In this document: piece after piece, positions 51,202 through 59,259 of the stretch
Numbering within the stretch: position 1 is the first letter of the stretch
Layout of the letters: each line of letters opens with the position of its first letter
NCBI RefSeq assembly: GCF_014646115.1
Contig: NZ_BMMV01000025.1
Span: forward strand, 1-64,000
DNA: 64,000 nucleotides
Reading direction: 5' to 3'
From: Streptomyces camponoticapitis
GTDB lineage: Bacteria; Actinomycetota; Actinomycetes; Streptomycetales; Streptomycetaceae
Program-made: the position numbers and the translations under genes
Notes under the pieces: generated by a model
Database searches by the model: none
What the model was told of the DNA's origin: nothing
The model's input: the letters and a program-made list of their open reading frames with translations, nothing else

Positions 51202-51297
51202 CCCGGTGTCCCCCGTGTCTGCGCGTCGTCGTTCATGCCGTGGCCGGCCGTGCTGTCGCGGGACACGTTCTCCCGCCGAGAGCAGTGTCGTACGAAC

Positions 51298-52695
51298 TCA
51301 CGCGGCTCGCTTCTCGGTGGTCGTGGCCCGGATGCCCTGGGTCGAGGCGATCACGGTCTTGAGCTTCTTGCCCAGAGCCTCGTAGAACATGCTGAGCGGA
51401 AACTCGTCGGGGAGCACGTCGTCCACCAGCTTGCGCGGGGGCAGATCCAGGTCCAGGGCGTCCGGGCCCTTGGCCCAGCGGGATCCGGGGTGCGGGGCCA
51501 GATAGGTGGAGACGAGGTCGTAGGCGGCGAACCAGTGGACCAGCTTCGGGCGGTCGATGCCGGCCCGGTAGAGGCTCTCGATCTCGGCGAGCAGCTGCTG
51601 AGTGACCCGCGGAGCCCGCTCCCAGTCGATGCGCAGGGTGTTGTCGGTCCAGCGCACCACGTCGTGCTTGTGGAGGTAGGAGAAGAGCAGCTGGCCGCCG
51701 AGGCCGTCGTAGTTGCGCTGCCGGGCGCCGGTGACGGGGAAGCGGAACATCCGGTCGAAGAGCACCGCGTACTGCACGTCGCGGCCCTGCGGGACACCGT
51801 CGGCCGCGAGCTGTACGGCCTCCCGGAACGCGGTGAGGTCACAGCGCAGCTCCTCCAGGCCGTACATCCAGAACGGCTGCCGCTGCTTGATCATGAACGG
51901 GTCGAACGGCAGGTCGCCGTGGCTGTGGGTGCGGTCGTGGATCATGTCCCAGAGGACGAACGCCTGCTGGCAGCGGTCCTGGTCGCCGACCATCTCGCGG
52001 ATGTCGTCGGGGAGTTCGACCCCGAGGATGTCGACGGCGGCCTCGGTCACCCGGCGGAAGCGGGCGGCCTCGCGGTCGCAGAAGATGCCTCCCCAGCTGA
52101 ACCGCTCGGGGGCCTCGCGGACCGCGATGGTCTCCGGGAAGAGGACCGCGGAGTTGGTGTCGTACCCGGCGGTGAAGTCCTCGAAGGTGATGCCGCAGAA
52201 GAGCGGGTTGTCGTAGCGGGTGCGCTCCAGTTCGGCGAGCCACTCGGGCCAGACCATGCGCAGGACGACGGCCTCCAGATTGCGGTCCGGGTTGCCGTTC
52301 TGCGTGTACATGGGGAAGACAACCAGGTGCTGCAGCCGGTCCACCCGGTCGGCCGCGGGCTGGAAGGCGAGCAGCGAGTCCAGGAAGTCGGGTACGTCGA
52401 AGGCGCTGTCGGCCCATTTACGGAGGTCCGCCACGAGCGCCCGGTGGTAGGCGGCGTCGTGCGGAAGCAGGGGTGAGAGCTGCTCTACGGCGGAGGTCAC
52501 CCGGTCGAGGGTGGCCTCGGCGAGGGCGCGCGAAGGCGCGTCGTCGGCGTCGAAGTCTATGGAGCCGTCCTTGGACTGCCAGGGGCGGATCTCCTCGACG
52601 GCGTTCTTGAGCTCGGTCCACGCGGGGTGCTCGACCACCCGCTCGCCGTCGGCCTGGAGCCCTCCGGTCCGGTCCTGCACAAGAATTTCCGTCAT
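51298..52695 (-). CDS. DUF6421 family protein
   Basis: 465 aa. Conserved blocks: WQSKDGSIDFDADDAP, LVVFPMYTQNGNPDRNLEAV, FVLWDMIHDRTHSHGDLPFD (a possible metal site H-D-x-x-H-x-H), PFMIKQRQPFWMYGLEELRC and YNYDGLGGQ-like NYDGLGGQLLFSYLHKHDVV. No known catalytic fold is recognised from sequence alone. It is the first gene of the group with SDR and threonine aldolase, so a linked metabolic step is likely. Confidence 0.87.
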   Translation of the reverse strand: MTEILVQDRTGGLQADGERVVEHPAWTELKNAVEEIRPWQSKDGSIDFDADDAPSRALAEATLDRVTSAVEQLSPLLPHDAAYHRALVADLRKWADSAFDVPDFLDSLLAFQPAADRVDRLQHLVVFPMYTQNGNPDRNLEAVVLRMVWPEWLAELERTRYDNPLFCGITFEDFTAGYDTNSAVLFPETIAVREAPERFSWGGIFCDREAARFRRVTEAAVDILGVELPDDIREMVGDQDRCQQAFVLWDMIHDRTHSHGDLPFDPFMIKQRQPFWMYGLEELRCDLTAFREAVQLAADGVPQGRDVQYAVLFDRMFRFPVTGARQRNYDGLGGQLLFSYLHKHDVVRWTDNTLRIDWERAPRVTQQLLAEIESLYRAGIDRPKLVHWFAAYDLVSTYLAPHPGSRWAKGPDALDLDLPPRKLVDDVLPDEFPLSMFYEALGKKLKTVIASTQGIRATTTEKRAA

Positions 52696-52957
52696 GTCAC
52701 ACCCTCCACGGGAGAAGCTCGCGTCAAGGCACCGTATCGGTCTTTGATTCTCCCGTACAAGGTCGGATGAGACAAATTATCCTGCCACGCTTCGTGTTTA
52801 CGGGCGTTTTTCCCGCCGTATGCGCTGCTGACAGCAGGCATCTCCACTCGCCTGTCACGCGCGGGTCCATACCGGCGTACTGACCGTTAGGCTGCCGCCG
52901 TGCCGCGTGGGGCACCAGCGCCGCGCGGGAGCCGCCGACGACGGAAGCGAGTCAGCC
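52696..52957. promoter_or_regulatory. Divergent promoter region DUF6421 / GDPD
   Basis: 262 bp between divergent genes. A GGAGGG-type ribosome site (complement of CCCTCC) precedes the DUF6421 ATG. An AT-richer patch at 52740-52800 probably holds the promoters. A small GGAAGCGAG before 52958 serves the GDPD gene. Confidence 0.4.
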
Positions 52958-53641
52958 TTGACTTTCCTCACCATCGGTCATCGTGGAGTGATGGGTGTCG
53001 AACCCGAGAACACCCTGCGCTCCTTCCTGCACGCCGAGCGGGCCGGTATGGACGCGATCGAGCTCGACCTTCATCTGAGCAAGGACGGCGCCCTCGTCGT
53101 CATGCACGACGCGGAGCTGGACCGGACGACGGACGGCACGGGCCCGATCGCCGACCGGACCCTCGCCGAGCTGCGGGAGCTCGACGCCGGGCGGGGCGAG
53201 CGGGTGCCGGTGTTCGAGGAGGTCCTGGACGCGGTGGGCTCACCGCTCCAGGCGGAGATCAAGGACGTGGCGGCGGCGCGGGCGCTGGCCGAGGTCATGC
53301 GCCGGCGGCAGCTGGTGGGACGGGTGGAGGTGTCCTCGTTCCACGACGAGGCCGTCGCCGAGATCTCCGCCCTGGTGCCGGGCGTACGGACGGTGCTGAT
53401 CGCCAGCCGCTGGGGCGCGGATGTGGTGGACCGGGCCGTCGCGGTGGGCGCGGACTCGCTCGCGCTCAACATCCGGCGGCTGACGCTGGAGGTCGTCGAG
53501 CGCGCGCACGAGGCGGGGCTCGGGGTGATCGGCTGGGTGGTGAACACCCCGGACCAGTTGCGGCTGGTCCGGGCGCTCGGTCTGGACGGCGCGACCACGG
53601 ACTTCCCGGAGATCCGCCGCACCGGGCGGTTCACCGCCTGA
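52958..53641 (+). CDS. Glycerophosphodiester phosphodiesterase
   Basis: 227 aa from the TTG at 52958, chosen because LTFLTIGHRG begins the family pattern; a GTG at 52907 is in frame. Catalytic residues: GHRGVMGVEPENTLRSF (His-Arg, Glu-Asn-Thr), AIELDLHLSKDGALVVMHD (E-x-D-x-H, then H-D), and LQAEIKDV (Glu and Lys of the barrel). Single-domain TIM barrel that hydrolyses glycerophosphodiesters to glycerol-3-phosphate plus alcohol. No signal peptide is seen, so it acts in the cytoplasm. Confidence 0.92.
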   Translation: MTFLTIGHRGVMGVEPENTLRSFLHAERAGMDAIELDLHLSKDGALVVMHDAELDRTTDGTGPIADRTLAELRELDAGRGERVPVFEEVLDAVGSPLQAEIKDVAAARALAEVMRRRQLVGRVEVSSFHDEAVAEISALVPGVRTVLIASRWGADVVDRAVAVGADSLALNIRRLTLEVVERAHEAGLGVIGWVVNTPDQLRLVRALGLDGATTDFPEIRRTGRFTA

Positions 53642-53731
53642 CGCGCGGAGCCGGGAAACAGGGCGGAACCGGGACACCGGACCACTTGGCCGTACCGGGG
53701 GGGGTGGCACTCGGGTCCGGCGTCCCGGCGG

Positions 53732-54652
53732 TCAGGGGTAACTGATGCCGGTCAGCTCCTCGGCGGCGGCCCACAGCCTCTTCCCGCATTCGGGATCGGC
53801 CGCCCGCGGGTCGGGCTCGGTCGGGGCAACCGGGCCGCGCAGCTCCTTGAAGCCGGACGGGCCGTAGAACTGGCCACCGCGCACGCCGGGCGCGGTCGCA
53901 GCGTGCAGCTGTGACCGCGCACCCTCCTGGACCGGGGCGAACGCCCGCTGCGTCGCCCGGTCGACGGCCCGCGAGATGGCCCACTGGTCCTCAAACGCCC
54001 GCGGGCTGAGGTTGGTGCGGCAGATCCCGGGATGGGCGACGACGCTGAGCACGGGAGAGCCGGCCGTCTCCAGGCGGCGGTGGAGTTCGAGGCCGTACAC
54101 GGTGCAGGCCAGCTTGGAACGGGCGTACGCGCGGCGGGGTCCGAAGTTCTTCCGCGACATCAGGTCGTCCAGGTCGAGACGGGCACCCCGGTGGGCGGTC
54201 GAGCTGATGCTCACCACGCGGGCGCCTTCCGCGCGGCCGAGGGCGCCGAGCAGCAGGCCGGTGAGCGCGAAGTGGCCCAGCATGTTGACGCCGAAGTGGG
54301 TCTCGAACCCGTCGTCGGTGGTGCGGGCCGGACCGAGATGGAGCACACCGGCGTTGTTGACCAGCAGATCGATCGCCGGGAAGTCGTCGTTCATCCCCTT
54401 CGCGAAGGCGCGCACGGACCGGAGCGAGGCCAGGTCGAGTTGACGTACGTGGATCTCGGCGTCGGGTGAGGTCCGCCGGATGTCCTTGGCCGCCCGCTCG
54501 CCGGCGGCGCTGTCGCGTACGGCCATCACGACGTGTGCCCCGCCGCGGGCGAGCTCGGTCGCCGTGACCAGGCCGAGTCCGGAGTTCGCGCCGGTCACGA
54601 CGGCGACCCGACCGCTCTGGTCGGGCATGTCACGTTCGGTCCATTCGGTCAT
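53732..54652 (-). CDS. SDR family, retinol-dehydrogenase-like oxidoreductase
   Basis: 306 aa from the ATG at 54652 (AGGAG 8 bp upstream). VAVVTGANSGLGLVTATELA is the classical TGxxxGxG loop; LLVNNAGVLHLGP, VSISSTAH and YARSKLACTVYGLELH (YxxxK) follow. The closest general type is WW-domain oxidoreductase/retinol dehydrogenase. Divergent from an MmyB-like regulator, a very common arrangement in Streptomyces where the regulator controls the SDR. Confidence 0.93.
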   Translation of the reverse strand: MTEWTERDMPDQSGRVAVVTGANSGLGLVTATELARGGAHVVMAVRDSAAGERAAKDIRRTSPDAEIHVRQLDLASLRSVRAFAKGMNDDFPAIDLLVNNAGVLHLGPARTTDDGFETHFGVNMLGHFALTGLLLGALGRAEGARVVSISSTAHRGARLDLDDLMSRKNFGPRRAYARSKLACTVYGLELHRRLETAGSPVLSVVAHPGICRTNLSPRAFEDQWAISRAVDRATQRAFAPVQEGARSQLHAATAPGVRGGQFYGPSGFKELRGPVAPTEPDPRAADPECGKRLWAAAEELTGISYP

Positions 54653-54810
54653 GACCGCTGCTCCTGGGAAATGGTGTGCCCGGCTGGGGGATGGTGTGCA
54701 CGGCTGCCGGGCGCCAACGGTAGGAGCGGGGCGGCGAGTCGGGGTCGTACCCACTTCCCTAGGAGTGCCAGACCTACCTTCGGCCCACGCCGTGCCCGCA
54801 CACTGTCCGT
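54653..54810. promoter_or_regulatory. Divergent promoter SDR / MmyB-like regulator
   Basis: CACTTCCCTAGGAGTG (54752-54767) is an imperfect palindrome centred on CTAG, suitable as the regulator's operator. The two starts are 158 bp apart. Confidence 0.45.
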
Positions 54811-55731
54811 ATGGCTGCCGACCACTCGTTCGCCCGTGAACTCGGTGACTTCCTCCGCGCCCGGCGCGGCCGGCTGAGCCCGCGGGACGTCGGGCTGGAG
54901 CCGGGCCCCCGGCGCAAGGTCACCGGGCTCAGGCGCGAGGAGATCGCGCTGCTCGCCGGGCTGAGCACCGACTACTACCAGCGCATGGAGCAGGGCCGCG
55001 ACGTACGCCCCTCCGACAACGTGCTCGACGACCTCGCCACCGCCCTGCACCTGGACGACGACGAACGGCGGCATCTCTTCGCCCTCGCCCAGGCGGCACG
55101 CAGGCCCCAGCGCGTCCGGAGGCGCCGCGCCCCCGAACGCGTGCCGGACGGCACCCGGCAGCTGCTGGCCACCATGAACACCCCCGCGGTGGTGCTCGGC
55201 CGGCACCTCGACCTGCTCGCGTGGAACACCCTCGCCGAGGAGCTGTTCGGCGACCCGAACCAGCAGCCGCCGGAGCACCGCAACATGCTCACCTCGCTGT
55301 TCCACGACCCCGAGACCCGCATGCGCTGCCCCGACTGGGAAGCCACCGCGCTCCAGTACATCGGCATGCTGCGCGGCGCCGTCGTCACCGACCCGACGCA
55401 CCCGCGGGCCACCATGCTCATCGGCGAACTCAGCATCCGCAGCGCGGACTTCCGGCGGCTCTGGGCCCGGCACGAGGTGCGCGAGACCGTGCAGGGGACG
55501 AAGCTGTTCCGGCACCCCCAGGTCGGCGAGATCACGGTCGAGTGGGGCAGCTACCCGCTGCCCGGCAGTCCCGGCCCGGTGATGTTCGTCTACACCGCCG
55601 AGCCCGGGAGCCCGGACGCCGAACGGCTCCAGCTGCTCGCATCCCTGCGCGCCGCCCGTACCCGGCGCGACCCGGACGACGGGCGCGCGGCGGTCGAAGG
55701 AGCGGTCAGACGTCCTGGTCCAGTGGCTTGA
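54811..55731 (+). CDS. XRE family regulator with MmyB-like ligand-binding domain
   Basis: 306 aa. HTH in residues 5-70 (FLRARRGRLSPRDVGLEPG, REEIALLAGLSTDYYQRMEQ, GRDVRPSDNVLDDLATALHL). The MmyB-like domain (about 100-285) has TRQLLATMNTPAVVLGRHLD, LLAWNTLAEELFGDP, DPTHPRATMLIGELSIRSAD, EVRETVQGTKLFRHPQVGEI and TAEPGSPDAERLQLL. MmyB domains are PAS-like and bind fatty acids or similar small molecules. It likely controls the divergent SDR. The stop lies 26 bp inside the converging GNAT gene. Confidence 0.93.
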   Translation: MAADHSFARELGDFLRARRGRLSPRDVGLEPGPRRKVTGLRREEIALLAGLSTDYYQRMEQGRDVRPSDNVLDDLATALHLDDDERRHLFALAQAARRPQRVRRRRAPERVPDGTRQLLATMNTPAVVLGRHLDLLAWNTLAEELFGDPNQQPPEHRNMLTSLFHDPETRMRCPDWEATALQYIGMLRGAVVTDPTHPRATMLIGELSIRSADFRRLWARHEVRETVQGTKLFRHPQVGEITVEWGSYPLPGSPGPVMFVYTAEPGSPDAERLQLLASLRAARTRRDPDDGRAAVEGAVRRPGPVA

Positions 55732-56266
55732 CCAGCAGCTCGAACGCCAGGTCGGGCCGTTGCGGGATGCCGAAGCGCTCGTCGCCGTAGGGGAAGGGCA
55801 GCAGCTGTCCCGTACGACGGTAGCCGCGGCGCTCGTACCAGGCGATCAGATCCTCGCGCTGGACGATCACGGTCATGTGCATCTCACGGACGCCCCAGTC
55901 GGCGCGGGCGCGGCGCTCCGCCTCGGCCAGGACCTGCTTGCCGAGCCCCCCGCCCTGTGCGCCGGGGTCGACGGCGAACATGCCGAAGTACGCGGCGGGG
56001 CCGCGGTGCTCCAGCTGGCAGCAGGCGACCAGCACGCCGTCGGCCTCGACGGTCAGGAGCCGGCTGCCGTCGGCCTCGATCACGTCGAGCACGCCCTGCT
56101 CGTCGGTGCGCTGCCCTTCCAGCAGGTCGGCCTCGGAGGTCCAGGAGGCGCGGGCGCTCTCACCTCGGTAGGCGGACTCGATGAGCGCCACGAGGTTCTT
56201 GACGTCTTCTGCGGTGGCGTCCCGGTAGGTGAGCCGGCCGGGAGCGGGGCGCGGTGCGGTGTCCAT
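55706..56266 (-). CDS. GNAT family N-acetyltransferase
   Basis: 186 aa. Acetyl-CoA binding motif A: AAYFGMFAVDPGAQGGGLGK followed by QVLAEAERRAR (the Q/R-x-x-G-x-G/A loop is Q-G-G-G-L-G). N-terminal YRDATAEDVKNLVALIESAY and C-terminal WYERRGYRRTGQLLPFPYGD with the usual G-F/Y-x-x-x-G. Cytoplasmic acetyltransferase; substrate unknown. It overlaps the converging XRE gene by 26 bp. Confidence 0.9.
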   Translation of the reverse strand: MDTAPRPAPGRLTYRDATAEDVKNLVALIESAYRGESARASWTSEADLLEGQRTDEQGVLDVIEADGSRLLTVEADGVLVACCQLEHRGPAAYFGMFAVDPGAQGGGLGKQVLAEAERRARADWGVREMHMTVIVQREDLIAWYERRGYRRTGQLLPFPYGDERFGIPQRPDLAFELLVKPLDQDV

Positions 56267-56414
56267 GGTGCGCGTTCTCCGAATCTCCGCCGCGGACGGG
56301 CGGCGCGCCCGAGCCTAACCCCACTTCCCGGGGGAGCGGGCGGGCGGGGTGTGGATCGACGGGGGCGAGGAGCCCGTCCGCGGTGGAGATCCGGAGCCCT
56401 GCCGCCCGCCCCCG

Positions 56415-57326
56415 TCACACCTCGCCTTCGGCGGCCGTGGGGGCGGCGGGGCCGGCGGCCGGACCCGCGGCCGTGCCCGGGGCCTCGTCCGGCGGGATCC
56501 TGCGGTACTCCGGGGCGAAGCCCAGCAGCTTCGCGCACGCCGAGGTGTCGAACAGCGAGGCGTGGCCCGTCAGTTCGGTGAAGTACGGCACGCCCGGGTG
56601 GTGCTCTTCGAGCAGTTGGGCCGTCGGCACGGGCGACGAGGTGTCGTCCGCCGCCACGTTGATGACATGACAGCCCGTCAGTTCGGTGACGAGCGCGTAC
56701 CGCACGGCCCTGGCCGCGTCCCTGGTGTCGAGCCACCCCCACAGGTCCATCCGGTGGCCGCCCGGATCGTCGCGTACGGCGGCGAGCTGCGCCGCCAGCC
56801 GCTCCCCCGTGCCGGTGAACGGGAACCGCATGCAGACGATGTCGGTGCCGTGGCGCCGGTGTGTGGCGCGGGCGGTCTCCTCCAGGACGAGCTTGGAGAG
56901 GCCGTACGGATCCTGGACGAGCGTGGGATGTTCCTCGTCCAGCGGTACGTAGCGCGGGGACTGCGGCCGCGGTGACCAGGCGAGTCCGACGGCCGACAGG
57001 CTGGAGGCGGCGACGACCCGGCGGACGCCGGTGCGGCCCGCCTCGTCGAGAACCCGGTGCGCGGTGAGGCAGTTGGTGGCGAACAGGGCGCTGTCGTCGT
57101 CCGAGTTGGGGTGCGGGATGGCGCCCAGATGGACGACGGCCTCCGCGCCGGCCATCGCGTCGCGTACCAGTCGGGGATCGCGGAGATCGCCGGTGTGGAC
57201 GCGGTCCAGCCGTGGGTCGTCGACGGGGACGAGGTCGGTGGCGACGATCCGGTGGCCGTGGGCCAGCAGGTCCTCGATGACATGGCCGCCGATGTGTCCG
57301 GCGGCTCCGGTGACCAGAACGCGCAT
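56415..57326 (-). CDS. NAD-dependent epimerase/dehydratase (extended SDR, uronate-dehydrogenase-like)
   Basis: 303 aa. MRVLVTGAAGHIGGHVIEDL (GxxGxxG), VVHLGAIPHPN, RVVAASSLSAVGLAWSPRPQ and YGLSKLVLEETARA (YxxxK), with a Tyr at PRYVPLDEEHPTLVQDPYG. The short extended-SDR layout with 'YVPLDE-HP--P-D-YGLSKL' is that of proteins related to uronate dehydrogenase, which oxidises hexuronates to aldarolactones. A Pro/Ala-rich tail follows. Its ATG overlaps the permease stop by 1 nt, so it is the last gene of the sugar ABC operon. Confidence 0.88.
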   Translation of the reverse strand: MRVLVTGAAGHIGGHVIEDLLAHGHRIVATDLVPVDDPRLDRVHTGDLRDPRLVRDAMAGAEAVVHLGAIPHPNSDDDSALFATNCLTAHRVLDEAGRTGVRRVVAASSLSAVGLAWSPRPQSPRYVPLDEEHPTLVQDPYGLSKLVLEETARATHRRHGTDIVCMRFPFTGTGERLAAQLAAVRDDPGGHRMDLWGWLDTRDAARAVRYALVTELTGCHVINVAADDTSSPVPTAQLLEEHHPGVPYFTELTGHASLFDTSACAKLLGFAPEYRRIPPDEAPGTAAGPAAGPAAPTAAEGEV

Positions 57327-58246
57327 CAGCCCTTCACCGCCCCGACGAGGCCGTTGACGAAGTAACGCTGCAGGCAGACGAAGAGCAGCACGACGGGGAT
57401 GACCACGATGAGCGCTCCGGCCATCAGATTGTTGTAGTGCGGGACGTTCTCGGCCGCGAGGGTCTGCAGGCCGAGAGGGAGGGTGAAGGTCGACTGGTCG
57501 TTGAGTGAGACACGGGTGAGCAGATACTCGTTCCAGGTCGGGATCGCGGTGAGCAACGCGACCGTGATCAGGGCGGGTTGGGCCAGTGGCAGATAGATGT
57601 TGAGGAAGATCCGGAACTCGCTCGCGCCGTCGACCCGCGCGGAGTCCCGCAGTTCGGCCGGGATGGCGCTGAACGCACCGGTCATGAGCAGGATCGACAG
57701 CGGCGCGCCGCCGTTGACGAAGGGCAGCACCAGTCCCCAGTGCGTGCCGAGGATGCCCATCTCGTTCTCCAGCAGCACGATCGGCAGCATCACCGTCACG
57801 CCGGGCACGAAGAGCAGCGAGACGAAGAGCCTCGACAGGAACGTGCGTCCGGGGAAGCGCAGCACGGCGAAGGCGTAGCCGGCCGCCGCGTAGATCACCA
57901 GCGTGAGGACCACGGTGTAGAGGGTGACCAGCAGGCTGTTGAGGAAGAAGTCGAAGAAGTGGAGCTTGTTCCAGGTGTCGATCAGCGTGTCGAAGGTGGG
58001 GTTCTTCGGGATCAGATGACCGCCGCTGACCACCTCCAGCTGGTCCTTGAACGCGGCGGAGACCATCCAGAGGAACGGATAGACGCTGACCAGTCCGTAT
58101 CCGGCGAGCAGCAGACCGACCACGGTGCGGGCGAGGATCCGGCGGTTACGGGCTCCGCTCTCGCCCGGGCGTCCGCCCGCCCTGCCCGCCCGGTCGGGGT
58201 GTGCCGTCGCGTGGGGGCGCTTGTCCGCCACGGGGATCGAGGTCAT
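57326..58246 (-). CDS. Carbohydrate ABC transporter permease (MalG type)
   Basis: 306 aa. Cytoplasmic N-terminus, six helices, EAA loop AELRDSARVDGASEFRIFLN followed by IYLPLAQPALI, and the C-terminal RYFVNGLVGAVKG typical of MalG. GHLIPKNPTFDTLIDTWNKL is the first outside loop. Overlaps the epimerase by 1 nt and the upstream permease by 4 nt. As in the other ABC operon, no ATPase gene is nearby. Confidence 0.92.
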   Translation of the reverse strand: MTSIPVADKRPHATAHPDRAGRAGGRPGESGARNRRILARTVVGLLLAGYGLVSVYPFLWMVSAAFKDQLEVVSGGHLIPKNPTFDTLIDTWNKLHFFDFFLNSLLVTLYTVVLTLVIYAAAGYAFAVLRFPGRTFLSRLFVSLLFVPGVTVMLPIVLLENEMGILGTHWGLVLPFVNGGAPLSILLMTGAFSAIPAELRDSARVDGASEFRIFLNIYLPLAQPALITVALLTAIPTWNEYLLTRVSLNDQSTFTLPLGLQTLAAENVPHYNNLMAGALIVVIPVVLLFVCLQRYFVNGLVGAVKG

Positions 58247-59259
58247 GTCTTGCTCCGCAGCGCTCGCAGATTGATCAGGGCCAGTACCAGGGCGGCGGCG
58301 AACAGCAGCCAGCCGAGTGCGCTGGCGAGGCCGAGAGTGGGCCGCAATTGTTTGAGGAAGGCGAGGCTGTATGCCTCCAGGCCCAGCACGTTCGTGTGGT
58401 CGCCGGGGCCGCCGTTCGTCATCACCAGGAAGGTCTGGAAGCCCTGGAGCGAGTCCCGCAGGTTGAGCAGGACGACGATCGCCGTGATCGGGCGCAGCAG
58501 CGGCCAGACGACGGACGCGTTCGTACGCCACCAGCCGGCGCCGTCGAGTTCGGCGGCCTCCAGCAGGCTCCGGTCGATGGTCTGCAGGCCCGTCAGATAC
58601 AGCAGCATCGACACGGGCACGGCGCTCCACACGGTCACCACGATCAGTGTGGGCAGCGCGGTGTCGGGGTTGCCGAGCCAGCCCTGGGGCTGCTGGAGCG
58701 AGCCGAGTCCGAGCTGGCCGAGCAGCAGGTTGACGGCGCCGTCGGGCTGGAGGATGTACTGCCAGGCGAAGAAGACGGCGATGCCGCTGGTCACGTACGG
58801 CAGGAAGAACACCGAGCGCAGGACGGCCTGCATCCTGCGTGCCCGGTTGAGCAGGACGGCCAGCGGAAAGGACACCATGACCGTCAGCACCGGTACGGCG
58901 ATCATCACCCAGAGGGTGTTGAGTCCCGCGCTGCGCACCCGTGGCGCGTAGATGGGGCTGCGCCAGAGCAGATCGGCGTAGTTGTCCAGGCCGACCCAGG
59001 TCCAGTGCGGCATGAAGCCGTTCCAGGACGCGAAGCTCAGCAGGAAGCCGTAACCGACGGTGTACAGGCCCATGACGGCGAAGAGAACCACCGCGGGGGC
59101 GACGAACAGATAACCGGAGAGGGCCTCGCCGCCGAATGTGCCGCGCCAGGACCGCTTGCCGGGGCCGGGGGCGGTGTCCGCCGCCCCGGCCGGGAGCGTA
59201 CGGCCCTTGCCGACACTCCCGGCCTCCCCCACCGTGGTGGGCCGAGGTGCTGCGGTCAC
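58243..59259 (-). CDS. Carbohydrate ABC transporter permease (MalF type)
   Basis: 338 aa from a GTG at 59259, overlapping the binding-protein stop (GTGA). Gly/Ala-rich N-terminus, then six helices (YLFVAPAVVLFAVMGLYTVG at TM1), W-V-G-L-D-N-Y in the loop, and EAA motif LLEAAELDGAGWWRTNASVV, WPLLRP. Pairs with the MalG-type protein downstream. A sugar or glycoside is the likely substrate. Confidence 0.92.
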   Translation of the reverse strand: MTAAPRPTTVGEAGSVGKGRTLPAGAADTAPGPGKRSWRGTFGGEALSGYLFVAPAVVLFAVMGLYTVGYGFLLSFASWNGFMPHWTWVGLDNYADLLWRSPIYAPRVRSAGLNTLWVMIAVPVLTVMVSFPLAVLLNRARRMQAVLRSVFFLPYVTSGIAVFFAWQYILQPDGAVNLLLGQLGLGSLQQPQGWLGNPDTALPTLIVVTVWSAVPVSMLLYLTGLQTIDRSLLEAAELDGAGWWRTNASVVWPLLRPITAIVVLLNLRDSLQGFQTFLVMTNGGPGDHTNVLGLEAYSLAFLKQLRPTLGLASALGWLLFAAALVLALINLRALRSKT

